NCBI GenBank assembly: GCA_036365455.1
Contig: JAWQUS010000023.1
Coordinates: forward strand, 6,634,001-6,698,000
Direction of reading: 5' to 3'
Length of the DNA: 64,000 bases
Origin: Macrosoma leucophasiata
Taxonomy: Eukaryota; Arthropoda; Insecta; Lepidoptera; Hedylidae
Shown here: positions 55,601-63,881 of the stretch, in pieces
Position numbering within the stretch: position 1 is the stretch's first letter
How the letters are laid out: every line of letters begins with the position of its first letter
Notes under the pieces: model-generated
Database searches by the model: none
Told to the model about the DNA's origin: nothing
What the model saw: only the letters and a program-made list of their open reading frames with translations
Program-made: the position numbers and the translations under genes

Positions 55601-58600
55601 TGGGTCCGCTAGTATTTATATCTTCGTATCATCCTTTTCTCATCTTTCTGTAGCGCGCAAGGCCTCCCGGCTGGTGTAGAACGATCTACTCGATTAAGCG
55701 ATACGGGTGCGGTCGGGTATGTGACGGGTGACCACTAGTGGCAAATTAAAATGCGCATTTTCGTGCTTCGGAGAGCAGGACGCCGACGGTTCCGGTTGCT
55801 ATCGACAGATAGCAGTCGTTAAACCTTGTCGGAGGCTTTATGGGCGGTTTGAAAACATCCGACAGCGGGTTGGCCACTAACCCTTGCAAGTAACTCCACC
55901 AACCCGCATTGGAGCAGCGTGGTAGAGTAAGCTCCAGACCTCCCCTCAAGAAGGGGAGAGTCTCGTGCCCAGTGCCCAGCAGTGGGACGTTTCAAGAGTT
56001 GCTATTATTATTATTATGTCATCTGCTTCCTCTTCCTCTTCCTCATCCTCTTCCTAGTAAAAATATCCTATTCCTCATCCGCATCCTCTAAATTGGCGCA
56101 TCACAATTCCTCTTCCTCCTCCTCTTCCTCATAATCACTTCCTCAACAACCCTACTTAAAACTACGACTCTACGGAGGTCTTGATGATCGAGAATAACGC
56201 GAATGTTGTGTCAGCTCGGCCACCGTGCGAGTGCAAGCTTATCATAACACCTTATACTATATGGGGTATGGGCAGAGCTCTAACATAACTAGGTAGACGT
56301 AAAATGATTGTAAACGTATTTTATTTATACACCCCTGCACCGTAGCGTAGTGACGTTCACATTTTGAATTGTAATTTTCAGGTAGTTATAGCAATGAGGG
56401 ATTTATTCCAAGTAGTGTTCGAATTGAAGAAAAAGGAAGTGGAGATGGCGAAGCAGCAGCTGGAGGGCAAGACTGTTAGCAGCGGCCTGGTGAGGCACAC
56501 CGCCAGCGTCGCACCCGAAACTAAGTCTAAGGTAGGCAAAACACTTATAATATCGATCTATTCGATATACTAATCTAGAATGGGTATAAGAGTAAAATTA
56601 AGGAAACTTTAAGTGGAAATAGACAGGATATATCATTAGAGGAGAAGGGTCCTGGGTACGATTACCGGGTCGAGGGTTATCAGAGATGAAGTTGTAAAAT
56701 CCTTTATGTATGTATTTATCTTCACTGTCGTAAAGGTACATACATACATACACAGTCCCTAACAGTGTAGGTAGAGTGTGGAGCGTCAGATATCCCGGTC
56801 CTGACACACTGCCCGTGCCTCATCTACATTCATCATTCTCTTCATACATTCACGCCAATTCCTATAGCTAAAATCTTTATTTCTGATTCTATTGCGATTT
56901 TTTAATTTTCTGGCAATTTCCCAGTATTTCGGAGTTTGATAATGTGCTTGGATATGTCAACAGGCGCGCCACCTGTTACATGGTCCAAAACGGTGGCGAA
57001 TCGTGGGTGTTTGCATGTATGCTTGAATGCATTAATTTACCTCTGCCCCCCTTCGGTGATTACAGGCGTGAAGTTACGTTTTTATATTCTCTTTTATTTT
57101 CAGTGTACCCTACACGCTGTTTGTTGGCCCCTTGCATACTAACATGACCTAAAAATATGATGTCGATCGAATCAAGTCAATCTTATTGATGAGAAACAAA
57201 TTTGTCTTAAACTTAAATTGCTCTATTTGTATTCGAGAAACCAAATATTTTGGGCAATGGGCCAAAGATCGTAACTTATATTGTTTGTGATATTGTCACT
57301 GTCTCGCCTTTGCTATATGTGGTCACGCGATATATTAACTTAATAACTATTGGAAGCTTAGTTATCTTTTGAAGGCTGACTTCAATATAATAATTTAGGT
57401 TTTAATTTGTCGCCCTGTCCGTGTACATTATTTCATGATAAAATATAAGTAGCCTAAGTTACTTCCTACTACAGCAGCTATCTGCCAGTAAAATTCTACA
57501 AGCTGGCCCGGCCGTTTCAAACAAACACGACAGCCAGACAAAAATGGAAAAAAATGTGATTTTGGTTTATGTACCGTGTAATGCATTTAATAAAAAGCTG
57601 TTGTTTTTTATTTTATAAACAGTCACTCTAATTTTATTTATTTATAAAGATGTATAGATAGATGTAGAGGAGAGCATGTTTCTTGTGGTAGAGCCTATTA
57701 GAGTATTCCCTGATTTATCTGCCGCCAAATGATAGTGTTCAGCACTAGTGTGTTCCGGTTATATGGTTATGTTTGTACTATTTATTTTACGCAATAACAC
57801 ATGCGAGTGAACTTTAGAAATTAAAGAAAAAAACGGAAAAACCCTAAATCGGTTAAAAATCAAAAAGGGAAAGCAAAATTTGACGCTTTGGTGTGGGACT
57901 TTAGTGATAATGCGGCTGGACTGGTTATCCTGAGGTCGCAGGTTGAATTCCTGCCCGAAGTCAAATTTTTCTTTCCGTTTTTTTTCTATAATGTCCCCGT
58001 TATAACTATCACAGAGACGAACAAGTTAGTACTCTAGGAGTGGCAACGCATTTTTATTTTTATCTGTGGTTTTGTGTAGATGTCTTTAGGCTGCAGTCAT
58101 CACTTATGATCCATGTGAACTGCATTCTTGTTGGCCACCTTCGTTACATAAAAAAAAAAACATAATTATCATTTCAGCCCAAAGAAGTAGTCTTCTGGAC
58201 AAACGCCACACCCAAAGACGCTCACAACGAACGGGTCCTGGCTGCACTCATTGAGCTATTTCCCGCGACCTTCACCAGTTCCCTAGTCGAATGTCGTGTA
58301 TGAAAAATTGATTTTCCTTTCGGTGTTAATATATACAGTATACAACAAGAAATATAACATCGACCTTAAGAAGGAGATTTCGGCTTATTTCGGGTCTGTA
58401 GAGCGTTATCTCTTTCCCACCTTACCTATGTGACGTTTGTCGACCATTTTGAGTTTTGACCAATAACGGGCTATCGGTGTCTACGTAGGCAGATCCAGGG
58501 GCGGATTTGATACGTTGGCTGCCTATGAAAGATTGCCGCGAACCTCCCCCCCCGGTGCTGAAAAACATAAAAAATTAGGTAAACTAAAATGAAAAAAAAA

Positions 58601-61600
58601 AAAACGATAGTAAGTAAATTAAAATGAAAAAAAAAAAAAAACGATAGTCAGTAAGTGATTTATAATTCTTCTAATAATCGTAATTGCCATACATGTTAAT
58701 TTTTTCGCGAGATGCTATATGGACACATTTTTGAGATTTTACACGTATGCGCGTAGTATTAAAATTTAATCATATTTTTTAAAGAAACGATTAAATTTTG
58801 CCACCTTAGGCCCGGGCCTACTCGGCCTATAGGGAAATCCGCCCCTCGGCAGAGTGCAGCAGAGATAACGCTGTACGAAGCCGAAACTAGCCAATTGTCT
58901 CTTTCGTAGGCTCGATGTGCAATATTTCTTGATGAGTGCTGTAATGTGAATGATTGTGAATGCAAAAAATCAGTCTTAAGACAATGTAAACTATAGAGTA
59001 TGGATCCTGCATCGAATTATAATTACAATACTTAGTGTGAAACAAGGAATTGACCTTAGTAAACATCTTGTGTTTAGAAACATAAGTTGTTTTAAATAAA
59101 AATCAATAATTACTAATATATCTAACAGACAACACCATCAGTGGGCGAAACAAGTGTCTCAGCAAGTAAAGCATCAGACAGCGGTGCTGAAGGCGGGGTC
59201 GCTGAGCTGGTGGACTTGGAGCAGGAGTTGTGTTCCCTGAGGCGGGGGCTCACTCAGGTGGAAGGTCTTACACCGTCCACGGACCCTTTCGGAGACTCAT
59301 TCATTGTGCCGTCGCAAGTTAGTGTGGGGGTAAGCCCTTTTTACATATGGTCGTACATTATCGGTTTCCTTCTGCAGCAGCGTGTTCCTATTTTCATCCT
59401 CTTGGGTTGAAGAGCTTAAAATTAAGCTCCTCAATCCAGGAGGTACGTTTCTGCTCTACATTATCTAAATCTTATGCTAAGATATGGAATACTTTGTCAG
59501 CTTCTTTGTTTCCTAAAAACTACAACCAGGGCATTTTCAAATCTAGAGTGAATAGATTCCTTCTAGACCAACGTGCTTCGTCTTCGGCTACATGCTACTA
59601 CTTTCCATCAGGTGAGTTGGTGGTCAAACGTTGGTCTATACAAATAAAAAAGCAGATTTGACATCGTTGACGGATCCCTCCCCTTTAGGCTGGGGCACCT
59701 TCTGCGCTCGCCGATTGCCCTGTAAAGAAAACTAGTGCCGCCTACATAAGTCTATCCAAAAAAGTCGGATCCCCTCTGAGACTCTTTGATGTGCCGTTGC
59801 GAGTTAGTTTTTTTTGTACGTATACTCTTTTGGGCAGAAATTGCGTTTCCTGGATGAAGGTCGCAAGCAATCGCTAGATGAGGGCGGCCCAGGACCGTTC
59901 GTTGTGGCAATCTTTGGGGAAGACCTTTGTCCAGCAGTGAATGTCTTTTGGCTGAAATGATGATGATGATGATGATGAGTTTTCTCAGTCCCTCCTACAC
60001 TTGAGACTTGGAAAGGATATCAAAGTCTAGTTTTTTTTATATATCTTCACCGATTACTCAAATATTAAGGCTTAAAGAGATATCTTTATAAATAATTTTG
60101 AAGATTATTAGTTTATTTAACTTAAAACCTTAAATAAAAAATAAAGTTCTTAAGATTATTCCTATTAAAGAAATTAAACTAAAAGTATTAATAAAAATTA
60201 TAAAATTATTTTTAATGTAAATTTTAAATCATTTTAATTTAAAATAATTAAATAAAATTGAAGAATAATGAGTTGCGTTCTATTTGTCGAACGGTTTTCT
60301 GTTTAACATAAAGAGAATGTCTCCGAGATGATGTCATAGAAAAAAAATATCTTGATTATGGATCACGAAATGTGTGGACGTTGAAAAAGAAATTAAGTAC
60401 GTATTTGACATTTGATACTGTATGAGGCGAACGGTTGTTACTAGATGTTAGAACACCTGGTAAAAAAATATAAAATATACTAGTAATAATCACATAGATA
60501 TCAGGTTATTATTACTAGTATATTTTCTGCATTTGTTTTTCTTAAAACGTTGCTTATTTCGGCTATTACAGAAAGGTCTCCTCCCACCGCCGCCCGGCGC
60601 CTCCGCTCGGGGCCGCAGCACCCCGCGCTCGGCCTTCAGCCCCAACAAGGCGACCCTCTCGTTCGACCTGGCCGCGGTCACCGCCGACTTCGAACCCGCG
60701 CCGGCTTCCCTCGTCGACAACCTCCCCGAACCACCCGTAAGTCTTTTTATGAACTAAAACAGCTTGAATTTGTAAACTTACCTCCTTAATCATAAACGTA
60801 TTTTAGCTAAAGTGTTGCTAATTAATCCTTTGTCTTTTTCTATCCTGCAAATTTGACAATGCAACTGACAAAGACATTCTATAGTTAAAACGTATCTAAT
60901 GCACGTTTATGAATAAGGGGTTAGTGTATACATTTGTGATTGTTAGATCGTTTTGAGTTTAAAGAGGAAATGTAAGCAGAGTTTAAAATATTTTCATCTT
61001 TTTCTTTGATTGACGGTATAAAAAGAACTCCTTCGTTTTGTCTTATTTATTTCATATTCAACATTGAAATGTGGTCAATTAATTATTAATAAATTCGCAC
61101 GCCATTATATTTTTTTTAAAACGTCGAATGTTTGTCCTTAATGTATGCATGAGTGCATGTGTTGACGGAGGGTTTTCGCGCACTGATATAAATAAATAAG
61201 CATGTGTAAATTAACTGTTATGCAAACGGTTTGTCTATGTTTCCTCTTAGACTATTGTAATGATTTAACTGGGTAAAAATGAAATAGAATCAATTCACGA
61301 GCGATATCGTGTAGTTTTGAATGTTATAAATATGTCATAATTGTTACAGATGCCTCTAAAGAATAAAGTAAAAGACACTCCGGATGTTACAAACATTGAT
61401 TCTATTTTACGTTACCATGTTTGATCATGGATTGTGCATAAACTTTTATTGCATTGTGTTAACGTGTAAAGTAATGTGTGTCTATGTAAAAGGAGTCTAC
61501 ACACCAAAATCCGATTCAGCACAAATAACGGCAGAAATGTTCAAATATGCATGTCGGTGATATGCATTTACGGGTGGTATCACCTACGGCGGCTTGAAGA

Positions 61601-63130
61601 CTACGGCAGCTTGAAGACTCAGTTCCATAGGCGCAATAGATTCTCGGAAATTTTCGAGCCAATAATACCATCAATAGTATTGACGGAGCTTAAAAAACAA
61701 ACTTAAAAAAAAAAATTGTGTATATGTAATGTTTTCTAATAATAAAAAAAAATATCATGGCAAGCTCCATTGATTTGTATAGAAAATAAGAAAAAATGTA
61801 CAGCGTAAAACCGTTTAGAGTATTATCGAAGGTAACTAAAGAACATTCTTTGGCTTTTAAAATATTTTAAACTCGTCTGAATCGATGCCGGATATGTCGT
61901 TTTGGTGTGTAGAACTCACAATATGTGTGTGAAATGTGTTATTATAATAATTTACAAATCGGTATAAAGTTATTTTATGTTGTGTTGACGAAATTATTGA
62001 GTTTTATTATTATTGTTTATGTGTTAATGTTTCTTTTCTATGTATGCCCATCTTCGGAAGTTATTTCTTTTTTTTTTATTCGCACGGTGTAATCAATATA
62101 ATTCCATACCTGTATCATAAAATCATAATGTTCTTTCAGATAACTATAATGTTGCGTGTAAAAGTGCACGTATCTTTTTGTTTAACAAATCTAAGTGTTA
62201 GCTTTCTGCTTATACCCTCAGTTAGCCCCGTATGTTCGTGTAGATTGTATCCTCGACACTGTAAGTAGCGCATTTTGTGTTTGTTTTATTATATTTTGCT
62301 TCTATAACGTATTACTGATTCCTGGTCCCCTAAATATTTGTACGGCGAGCCGATTCTCCCATAAGTCCACGACTTAAACAAATATTGCAACACAAGAGTC
62401 ACGTAATATAAAATATATAACCGCTTATATATAGCCAAATGTACGCAGATAAATAGGCAATGAGCTACAGCTTATTCGATAAGCATGCAAGCACATACCC
62501 TGTGATATTGTGAAGTCGAGTCCGGTGTTGCAATTCAACGAGGAATTGTAATCCTGCCTGTTCCAGGTGAGCACCCAGGCGGCCGCCCCAACGTCCAACA
62601 CTTACGACGTATTCACCGAACTAGACCCCCTCGGCACCGGCCGGAGTAAACCTTACGTTGACAAAAAACTCTTCTTTCAGGAGCTCAAAAATCCACCAAA
62701 GAAAGTGCTCAAAGACCTCGTACCGACGACGCACTCGCTCCTAACCGATATATTGCCGGTGGGCGGCGAGCCCAAAGAGAGTTACGGTCCGAAGACCACG
62801 ATGACCTCGCTGTCGAGGCACTCGGGCGGTACCGTCGCGATCGCGAAGCCGGCGCATTCTTTCGCCGCCGGCTTCTTCGCGGCCGATCCGTTCGCGGAGA
62901 CCGACCCCTTCGATAACACGGACCCCTTCTCCGACACGTTTAAGGACGATCCGTTTACGAGTATGCAGGAGTTCCCGAAAGCGCGAGGGGAGGATTTGAG
63001 GAGCAAGTTCGCTAAGGATCCGGCGGCCGATAAGCCGGAGGCGGTTGACGTGAAGAACGTATTCAACGGGCCACTGCAAGTTTCCCTGCCGCCAGAGCCC
63101 GCACCCAAGTCGCCCAGACTTAAAAGACAG
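40565..63130 (+). CDS. Dab: Disabled (Dab) adaptor protein, 5' part, eight exons seen
   Basis: Dab proteins link receptor tails with NPxY motifs to clathrin and AP-2 and act in tyrosine-kinase signalling. Exons: 40565-40601, 46649-46863, 50367-50510, 56382-56531, 58178-58297, 59129-59329, 60572-60736, 62222-62260 and 62567-63130, the 58178 and 62222 exons being less certain. They join in frame to 545 codons without a stop. Residues 13 to about 165 are a PTB domain very like insect Dab ([20 protein letters not shown], then [20 protein letters not shown] and [14 protein letters not shown]). The first-exon join creates YKNEP across T|AC. Last-exon sequence includes [18 protein letters not shown] and four DPF motifs, binding sites for the AP-2 alpha ear. 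The gene continues past the window. Confidence 0.93.
40955..40994 (+). CDS. Possible alternative first exon of Dab
   Basis: ATG followed by 12 more codons and one base, then the donor G|GTGAGT. It has the same phase as exon 1, so splicing to 46649 would give a different N-terminus ([13 protein letters not shown], then DKNEP). Only the phase and donor support it. Confidence 0.3.
41377..42652 (+). mobile_element. mariner transposon, inactive, in Dab intron 1
   Basis: A 1276-bp element flanked by TA (41375-41376 and 42653-42654). TIRs match over about 26 bp with one indel: GGTTGGGGAAAAAGTCTTTT and the inverse AGTTTGGGAAAAAAGTTTCT. Full-length size for mariner. The transposase frame is broken; see the pseudogene entry. 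Confidence 0.92.
41556..42577 (+). pseudogene. mariner transposase pseudogene
   Basis: Cut-and-paste Tc1/mariner transposase of DD34D type. The first frame (41556-42101) has the helix-turn-helix DNA-binding region, RSGRP hinge, and ITGDEQWI with the first catalytic Asp. A small deletion near 42088-42100 shifts the frame; the second (from 42113) carries HDNARPH and YSPDLAPSD with the other two Asp. A TAA at 42443-42445 in the RLTSRE-equivalent position truncates that frame, after which the codons stay readable to TAG 42575-42577. Catalytic residues are present, but two lesions make it non-functional as read. Confidence 0.92.
42660..43390. other. Dab intron 1, repeat fragments
   Basis: 42779 restarts the CTAGCTGTTGCCCGCGACTT repeat. 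No coding exon recognised; the rest is unremarkable. Confidence 0.4.
43392..43624. mobile_element. Complete 233-bp hAT-like MITE (CAGTGGCGGACTAAGG)
   Basis: Ends CAGTGGCGGACTAAGG and, inverted, CAGTGGTGGTCTCAGG. Perfect 8-bp duplications AGGTTAGG at 43384-43391 and 43625-43632. Another copy, missing one end, is in METTL4 intron 3 (25411-25732). Confidence 0.85.
43629..43988. mobile_element. Inverted-repeat element with a nested hAT-like insertion
   Basis: 43629-43688 and 43929-43988 are inverted copies of about 55 bp with CATCCAGATATGCTG. Inside, 43707-43886 is a 180-bp insertion (CAATGATTCCTATTGTGGTCC to TTTGGGACCCCCG) flanked by ATCTAGAG at 43699-43706 and 43887-43894, a perfect 8-bp duplication. 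Confidence 0.75.
44128..44273. mobile_element. MITE with GCTGGGTTGCACCA ends
   Basis: TIRs GGCTGGGTTGCACCACGATA and the inverse TATCTTGGTGCAACCCAGCA. A second inverted pair inside (GTAACATTTCACATACTTCT and AGAAGGATGTGAAATGTTAC) makes nearly the whole 146 bp a hairpin. Flanking TAA on each side may be a 3-bp PIF/Harbinger-type duplication. Confidence 0.7.
44280..46630. other. Dab intron 1, second half
   Basis: AT-rich. 44990-45180 has GTGCCTTGGCCCCGTACAAA, GGGGCCCCCCCATGCTCTGG and CGGTAGCTACGCCCCTGTCC words of a mobile-element fragment. No exon recognised. Confidence 0.45.
46649..46863 (+). CDS. Dab: Dab coding exon 2 (PTB, first half)
   Basis: Acceptor TTGACGCAG, donor GGG|GTAAGT. Encodes [36 protein letters not shown] and [12 protein letters not shown]. 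The acceptor has a poor pyrimidine tract, but the join to exon 1 fixes it. Confidence 0.9.
46919..47865 (+). pseudogene. Array of about five decayed Dab exon 2 copies
   Basis: Same-orientation degenerate copies at about 46919-46990 (ends only), 47080-47205, 47310-47450, 47540-47695 and 47760-47865. Shared words include GTTGTGTCAGGAG, GGCGGACCTCAA, GGCGAGCATAA, ATCGACGGACTGCGC and ATGATAAGTCTGGAGTA. Intron sequence around the copies is shared too (CAACCAAGA.GAATCATCCG). Spacing is about 230-250 bp, close to the real exon plus flanks. Each has frameshifts or stops and none keeps a good donor, so none can replace exon 2. Confidence 0.85.
47975..48090 (+). repeat. Family B repeat, 3' part
   Basis: Contains ATGGGCCAAAAACGTA, CGAATCGTGGGTGTTTGCAT and CCCTTCGGGGATTACAGGCG, ending TGAAGTTACG. 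Confidence 0.6.
48570..48731. repeat. Conserved 160-bp repeat, copy 2
   Basis: Second copy of the sequence at 17873-18031, again with a [11 protein letters not shown] frame and CACAGGTGCACGTGTAAATA. A diverged family A-like segment follows at about 48775-48925. Confidence 0.7.
48942..49080. repeat. Double-hairpin inverted-repeat element
   Basis: Outer arms ATCGCCTCTTTACAAGAATA and the inverse TATTCTTGTAAAGAAGCGAT. Inside are two successive copies of the hairpin ATGACATTTCAT...GAACGATTTAG...ATGAAATGTCAC-type. The unit has been duplicated within the element. Confidence 0.75.
49300..49445 (-). repeat. Family A dispersed repeat (partial)
   Basis: CTCTGTGCCGAGAATTACGG, ACGATAGCGCTGAACACC and GATGCGGTGGTGCCTACGCC mark a reverse copy. 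A more diverged piece follows at about 49720-49840. Confidence 0.65.
50231..50326 (-). repeat. tRNA-derived SINE head, copy 2
   Basis: Same sequence as 42-118: CGGGAATCGAACCCGGTACC and GTAGTAGTAGTGGCCTGCTA. It ends about 40 bp before Dab exon 3. Confidence 0.55.
50367..50510 (+). CDS. Dab: Dab coding exon 3 (PTB, second part)
   Basis: Forty-eight codons, acceptor TTTCTTTGCAG, donor CAA|GTAAGT, phase 0. Encodes [20 protein letters not shown] and [15 protein letters not shown], near-identical in insect Dab. Confidence 0.95.
51293..51475 (+). repeat. Family A dispersed repeat
   Basis: AATGGTAGTGTTCAGCACTA, GTGTTCCGGTCAGGTGGTAA and TGCATTTTGACCTTGGTCTT, ending CACTTCCATTACATAAAAAA; the CTGCAGTCATCACTT part is deleted. 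Confidence 0.7.
51480..52790. other. Dab intron 3, AT-rich
   Basis: No exon recognised. A perfect-looking palindrome lies at about 51828-51872 (GGTATGAATATATAA and inverse). The rest shows no recognisable feature. Confidence 0.45.
52800..53185 (+). repeat. Family A repeat followed by tRNA-type SINE piece
   Basis: 52800-52965 is a forward family A copy ending in A-rich sequence. 52990-53185 carries GGTTTCGGCTTCGATCCCCG and TCGGATCTGAGTGTTTGTAT, related to the SINE at 20810-20975. Confidence 0.65.
53566..56154. mobile_element. 2.6-kb hAT-like element with nested LINE, in Dab intron 3
   Basis: Ends TAGGGTTGCTGAGGA and the inverse TTCCTCAACAACCCTA. The flanks CTTAAAAC at 53558-53565 and 56155-56162 are a perfect 8-bp duplication. 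The subterminal regions are runs of CCTCTTCCTC in the plus strand. Most of the interior is later insertions: the LINE at 54215-55415 and the LINE tail at 55905-56015. No transposase is visible, so it is non-autonomous. Confidence 0.8.
54215..55415 (-). pseudogene. LINE reverse transcriptase copy, minus strand
   Basis: Minus-strand frames encode [55 protein letters not shown], and further C-terminal RT sequence with [17 protein letters not shown] 3' coding, then the GGTGACCACTTTCCATCAAG 3' end. It is truncated at its 5' side and has frameshifts. It is better preserved than the related copy at 36779-38215 (the [10 protein letters not shown] box is intact). Confidence 0.75.
56382..56531 (+). CDS. 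Dab: Dab coding exon 4 (end of PTB)
   Basis: Fifty codons, acceptor GTAATTTTCAG, donor AAG|GTAGGC, phase 0. Encodes [19 protein letters not shown], the C-terminal PTB helix, then a Ser/Thr-rich linker. Confidence 0.94.
56640..57090 (+). repeat. Family B repeat interrupted by another repeat
   Basis: Starts GGTCCTGGGTACGATTACCG and ends GGTGATTACAGGCGTGAAGT. Between about 56716 and 56868 it is split by an antisense piece of the element seen at 12190-12465 (GATATCCCGGTCCTGACACA). Confidence 0.6.
57430..57650. repeat. GTAGCCTAAGTTACT-type repeat fragment
   Basis: Contains AAGTAGCCTAAGTTACT, GCTATCTGCCAGT, GTGATTTTGGTTTATGTACC and AAAAAGCTGTTGTT, all related to 39297-39770. Confidence 0.55.
57690..58160 (+). 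repeat. Family A repeat interrupted by the tRNA-like element
   Basis: 57690-57775 has GATAGTGTTCAGCACTA and GTGTGTTCCGG; family A resumes at about 58015 and ends CACTTATGATCCATGTGAAC then an A run at 58150-58160. The tRNA-like inverted-repeat element (57867-57976) lies between. Confidence 0.6.
57867..57976 (+). repeat. tRNA-like core flanked by inverted repeats (copy 3)
   Basis: Outer inverted pair GGGAAAGCAAAATTTGAC and GTCAAATTTTTCTTTCC. The core 57898-57962 has a B box GGTTGAATTCC and a GACTT/GAAGTC stem, but the D and anticodon regions differ from copies 1 and 2. Confidence 0.6.
58178..58297 (+). CDS. Dab: Dab coding exon 5, possible cassette
   Basis: Forty codons, acceptor TATCATTTCAG, donor CGT|GTATGA (weak), phase 0 at both ends. 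The peptide ([19 protein letters not shown]) is not one I recall from Dab. It starts 17 bp after the A tail of a family A repeat. Being symmetric it could be skipped. It might instead be a chance open frame. Confidence 0.5.
58300..59120. other. Dab intron, diverged repeat pieces
   Basis: 58490-58860 has CAGATCCAGGGGCGGATTTG, CCTCCCCCCCCGG and the near-inverse GGAAATCCGCCCCTCGG, suggesting an inverted-end element of about 360 bp. No exon recognised. Confidence 0.4.
59129..59329 (+). CDS. Dab: Dab coding exon 6
   Basis: Sixty-seven codons, acceptor ATCTAACAG, donor GGG|GTAAGC, phase 0. Ser-rich, then [20 protein letters not shown] and a DPF motif ([16 protein letters not shown]). Confidence 0.88.
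59340..59990 (+). pseudogene. LINE C-terminal fragment and tail in a Dab intron
   Basis: 59347-59661 encodes a LINE-like C-terminus: [43 protein letters not shown]. It is followed by a 3' part with GGACCGTTCGTTGTGGCA, CTTTGTCCAGCAGTGAATGT and a (GAT)n tail at 59960-59978. The inverse of the same tail begins at about 63882. Confidence 0.65.
60474..60525. repeat. Hairpin just before Dab exon 7
   Basis: AATATACTAGTAATAATCAC pairs with the inverse TTATTATTACTAGTATATTT, 46 bp upstream of the exon at 60572. Confidence 0.6.
60572..60736 (+). CDS. Dab: Dab coding exon 7
   Basis: Fifty-five codons, acceptor GGCTATTACAG, donor CCC|GTAAGT, phase 0. Proline-rich start (LLPPPPGAS) and Ser/Pro linker. 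Very GC-rich against AT-rich flanks. Confidence 0.88.
60780..60926. mobile_element. Short MITE, ACCCCCTTATTC type, copy 2
   Basis: Inverted, diverged copy of the element at 25831-25981, ending GCACGTTTATGAATAAGGGG. Lies 44 bp downstream of Dab exon 7. Confidence 0.6.
60930..62210. other. Dab intron, AT-rich
   Basis: No exon or repeat ends recognised. The open frame at 61476-61706 has no splice support. Confidence 0.45.
62222..62260 (+). CDS. Dab: Dab microexon, 39 nt
   Basis: Thirteen codons ([13 protein letters not shown]) between the pyrimidine-rich acceptor CTTATACCCTCAG and the consensus donor ACT|GTAAGT, phase 0. Symmetric, so inclusion or skipping keeps frame. The support is the splice sites and open frame; I do not recognise the peptide. 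Confidence 0.5.
62567..63130 (+). CDS. Dab: Dab coding exon 9 with DPF cluster
   Basis: 188 codons, acceptor GCCTGTTCCAG, donor CAG|GTATGG, phase 0. Residues 30-50 of the exon ([20 protein letters not shown]) match a conserved Dab block. Four DPF motifs at exon residues 107, 113, 119 and 128 are AP-2 alpha-appendage ligands. The end is Pro-rich, [16 protein letters not shown]. Minus-strand open frames across it are shadows. Confidence 0.92.
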
Positions 63131-63880
63131 GTATGGTCTTTTTAGATTTCACCGAAGAATAAATTTTTCGGTGCGCATCGACTCCCAGTTAGAACCGTCA
63201 CTTTGTTGATGTAACTCACATGACAGCTCGGTAGTATTGGAATTATAAAAAAGAAAGTGTGTAAATCATTTGATAAACGCATCCACAGCTCTCAGTCTTC
63301 GTTGATCCAACGTCGTGCATATTTTGGTGTATGATCGGGTCGAAGAAATGCCTGGTCGGTCACATCGGTGTCGTCTTTTTGTGGGGATAAAGTTTAAAAT
63401 GTGGGGGGTTATTTACCATGTTGACGTTGACATTGTTGATGACCGGCAACTTGTCCGATGGTATTTTTTTGATGATTTTTGGGGGTTTTAAGGTCGTGTT
63501 CTTATTAGATTTCTTTTTAATTTAAAGAATTTAAATAAAATGGTTTATGTCAGTTATTATAAAATAGTGAAACCACTGCATTGGGCTGCATTGCCGTTGC
63601 CCACAAATGATACTATAACTGTTTTTAAAACCTCACGGATTTTTCCCTCCAAACTAGGAATGTTATGGAGCTTCTTAACCCCAGCTGAAACTAACGAAAT
63701 ATTCGAAATATTTATCTACCCGTAATGTAACCATATCCGAAACAAAAGTTTATTTTCAATAAAAGAAAATTCTTCCGCTAGTGGGCGGTGGGTCTTCGCA
63801 TCCCGACGCCAGCAAAGACGTCAGAAAAAGGCGAAGTAGATTTAAAGTGAAAATGACTGTAACACGTGTATTCACATCAT
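63131..63880. other. Dab intron after the DPF exon
   Basis: No exon recognised. 63765-63810 has AAATTCTTCCGCTAGTGGGC, a motif resembling 38948-38995 (ATTCTCCTCCACTAGGCGG). 63655-63740 resembles the ATATTCGAAATATTT repeat of 11150. Confidence 0.4.
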
Positions 63881-63881
63881 C

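Noticed and set aside
60490..60793. Minus-strand frames opposite the Dab 60572 exon
   Set aside because: The plus-strand frame has matching splice sites and phase; GC-rich coding DNA is often open on the other strand.
61476..61706. 76-residue open frame in a Dab intron
   Set aside because: No acceptor or donor fits its frame and the peptide shows no Dab-like sequence.
62741..63108. Minus-strand frames of 108-112 residues opposite the DPF exon
   Set aside because: Shadows of a GC-rich coding exon whose plus frame matches Dab.
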